DNA of 64,000 nucleotides, from NCBI GenBank assembly GCA_037074765.1, contig JBAMDO010000043.1, positions 169,501 to 233,500 of the forward strand, written 5' to 3'. Below, piece by piece: positions 62,135 to 64,000 of this stretch. Below the pieces are notes generated by a model that saw only the letters and a program-made list of their open reading frames with translations, was not told where the DNA came from and ran no database searches. A program made the position numbers and the translations under genes. Numbering within the stretch: position 1 is the first letter of the stretch; each line of letters starts with the position of its first letter. This DNA is from Mansonella perstans (Eukaryota > Nematoda > Chromadorea > Rhabditida > Onchocercidae).

Positions 62135-63899
62135 TTACGTCTGTAAGGGAAACTGATCTCCAAAAGTATTTTTTCTACGTAGGATACTTCCAGTATTAAT
62201 GACAGAATGAGACATATACAAACTACGCGATTGCACTCGGTACACGGTTGTTAATGTCTGCCGGCACAAAAAAAAAAAAAAAAAAAACGTTTTGTAGATC
62301 TTTACTGTTGGTTTTGTTCTAAAAACAATCCAGAGCCATATAAATATAAAAATTTTATCAGAAAATACACATTTGTAACACAACATTTGCAACATTTGTA
62401 AATTTGCAACATTTGCAACATTTGTAACGTAAAACATGTAAATTTGCAACATTTGCAACATTTGTAACGTAAAACATGTAAATTTGCAACATTTGTAACG
62501 CAACAACATATTATAACTCAACATTTGTAATGCAATACATTCGCTCAACGATTATACAATTGAAAACAAGCAGAGATCAAGAAATTTGAATGTGGAGTGG
62601 TCGAATAAAACGAAATGTTATAACTAAACATTTGTAACATTTGTAATGTTATAACTCAACATTAAACTATTTTTGTATAATAACAAGTATAATAGGCAAC
62701 TTCCTTCTTAACGCATCCTGCATCCACATTCTACAGCTACGCAGCAGTAAAGACAGCGAAAATGTTCGCATCAGACTTATCTTCGCAGGTGGTTTTACAT
62801 AATACTCTTTATTTTCGTCTTGTTTGCGTCTAGAGACTAAAATAAACCACTCTATTCCTGAGAGATCACTCAATCTACTTTCACATAGTCTATATCTACT
62901 ATTTATTCCTCTCTTCTTTAAGTATTCTAACTGAGGCCTTGTAATATTTTTAAAATCTCCAGTACCTAAAACAACCGAATTACAACCACATTTATCTTGC
63001 TCTTTCACATCAACAATACAAGTTTCACTAAGATGCAATAAAGTTACAACCATGCAACCACTATCAGAGTATATAGCAGTTATTTCAACGGATAAGAATC
63101 GAATTATGAAATGAAGCAACAGAAGTATTGGTCCGATACTGCACAGCCTGAAAATTACTGGTTAAACGAAGTTCCCACCAATCCCATTTACACCTTCAAT
63201 ACCTATACTTTCACGAACCACACAACATTAAAATACTGTGCCACAAACTTGAGCTGCTTATTTACAAAAAGTACCATAGCTGCGATAAAAATCTTTCGAA
63301 ACATACATGTACTTGCTCTCACAACACGTATTTCAGAAATAAACAGTATTTTCGGAGCAAAAGAAACGTTGCACTATAGTAAGAAAGCTTTCACACTTTT
63401 CATGTTAAAAACTGCGAACATAGAGTCAGGAATAACTACATTCGGAAGTCAGAATAAGCAAAACTCTTTACACTAAGGAAAGTTTAAAATCTACCTGCTG
63501 AGTGCCTTGCTTAGGTCGAACTGAAATTTGTTTGTTGAAAAGCCCGATTCGATCAAGCATTTCACATGCAAAGGGGACACTTGCTTCATGCTTGAAAACG
63601 ACCAATGCATAACGATATGCTAAATTACAGTCACGACCAATGCTCGTACGTAGGATGATTGTGTCGAGAGGTCCCACCTAAAAAATATTTATTCTTAGAA
63701 ATAATTTTATAAATAACACTAATGAACCCAATGAACAATAACATCAACAAGAGATAACATTGTCTGATTTTGTATGATTAATATACGGTAACAAAAGGCA
63801 TAAACAACGTACCTGACTGAACAGCTCCTTCAAAAGTTCTTCAGTAACATTTTCATGGAGACTACACACATAACAGGTCCGTTCACTTGGGTCATCCAT
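62135..63899 (-). CDS. RBM7-like RNA-binding protein (single RRM)
   Basis: Exons 63899-63813, 63677-63495 and 62257-62135 give 130 residues. Residues about 7-90 are one RRM: RNP2-like CYVCSL, then VTEELLKELFSQVGPL, RNP1-like YRYALVVF, and the RBM7/RBM11-like block FKHEASVPFACEMLDRIGLF. RBM7 is the RNA-binding subunit of the nuclear NEXT complex, which hands short-lived transcripts to the exosome. The tail after the RRM is short and basic (SILRRKNTFGDQF), unlike the long Ser/Arg-rich tail of vertebrate RBM7. The ATG at 63899 starts directly before the RRM. Intron 2 is about 1.2 kb and contains a bacterial L3 fragment and a 40-bp repeat; a long T tract precedes the last acceptor. The last exon is less certain than the RRM. 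Confidence 0.75.
62370..62503. repeat. 40-bp tandem repeat built from 9-bp subrepeats
   Basis: Two identical 40-bp units at 62400-62439 and 62440-62479 are flanked by partial copies. Each unit contains AATTTGCAAC, ATTTGCAAC, ATTTGTAAC and GTAAAACATGT. Related ACATTTGTAA motifs continue to about 62660. It lies in intron 2 of the RBM7-like gene, and its open frame is a repeat artefact. Confidence 0.85.
62850..63089 (-). pseudogene. rplC: Fragment of bacterial-type ribosomal protein L3 (rplC)
   Basis: An uninterrupted 80-codon stretch reads as the N-terminal third of bacterial L3: TAIYSDSG, then VVTLLHLSETCIVDVKEQDK, VVLGTGDFKNITRPQLEYLK and RYRLCESRLSDLSG. This follows the family order (dipeptide before the first strand, VT-L, G-N--V-LG, the KNITRPQ loop, then the CE-R strand). 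The usual GMT before A-IY reads EIT, which two G-to-A changes would explain. The similarity stops abruptly at about 62850 and before 63089, with no L3 core or C-terminus and no start codon in place. It lies on the coding strand inside an intron of the RBM7-like gene. Nuclear insertion of Wolbachia DNA is the best explanation; a mitochondrial L3 gene is less likely given the missing remainder. Confidence 0.7.
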
Positions 63900-64000
63900 C
63901 CTTTCAATATACACACTATTTCATGCACGTACAATTAAAACAGCCAAACAAATTATATGTAAGCAAGTATTGTCGGAAAATTCGAATTCGGGAAAGTGAT

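Noticed and set aside
62272..62548. Minus-strand Cys/Phe-rich frame upstream of the RBM7-like last exon
   Set aside because: It is translation of the 40-bp repeat and a poly-T tract; only the part after the acceptor at 62258 is accepted as exon.
63111..63476. 121-codon open plus-strand frame inside the RBM7-like intron
   Set aside because: No domain, composition typical of AT-rich chance frames; it may be flanking insert DNA but nothing supports a gene.

Overview
The window is nuclear DNA of an AT-rich nematode. The evidence is small exons separated by mostly short introns, TTTCAG-type acceptors (several lying just upstream of a start codon, as at spliced-leader trans-splice sites), and genes whose nearest known relatives are worm and animal genes: a CRELD protein, Egalitarian, an aldo-keto reductase, ILRUN, the FIP200/EPG-7 autophagy scaffold, a paired-like homeobox gene and an RBM7-like RRM gene. 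An 80-codon piece of bacterial-type ribosomal protein L3, best explained as Wolbachia-derived, points to a filarial worm. That species-level reading is inference.

Layout. 1-5463: no gene seen. 6265-9860 (-): crld-1, with two mutually exclusive last exons, one coding two membrane helices and one coding an acidic tail ending in GDEL. 9872-20386: about 10 kb without a recognisable gene, with simple repeats and a 35-bp minisatellite carrying the only N. 20397-23935 (+): egal-1. 23936-31497: gene desert. 31498-33876 (-): aldo-keto reductase with a duplicated exon/intron junction in one intron. 35077-37090 (+): ILRUN. 37091-41734: no confident gene, some coding-like minus-strand frames near 38.3 kb. 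41764-50792 (+): epg-7/RB1CC1 in 25 exons. 54523-56908 (+): intron-bearing pseudogene of a type II phosphatidylinositol 4-kinase. 59475-60017 (+): Q50 paired-like homeodomain with an incomplete 5' end. 61118-61481 (-): possible small basic protein. 62135-63899 (-): RBM7-like gene whose large intron holds a 40-bp repeat and the bacterial L3 fragment.

The genes do not form a pathway. They are separate transcription units with roles in the ER (crld-1), RNA localisation (egal-1), carbonyl metabolism (AKR), innate and lipid regulation (ILRUN), autophagy (epg-7), transcription (homeobox) and RNA surveillance (RBM7-like). The most interesting signals are the membrane/ER-lumen isoform switch of crld-1, the bacterial L3 insertion, the decaying PI4KII gene, and two GC-AG introns. 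Exon borders were read by eye from splice signals, frame continuity and family similarity. No alignment or search was run.
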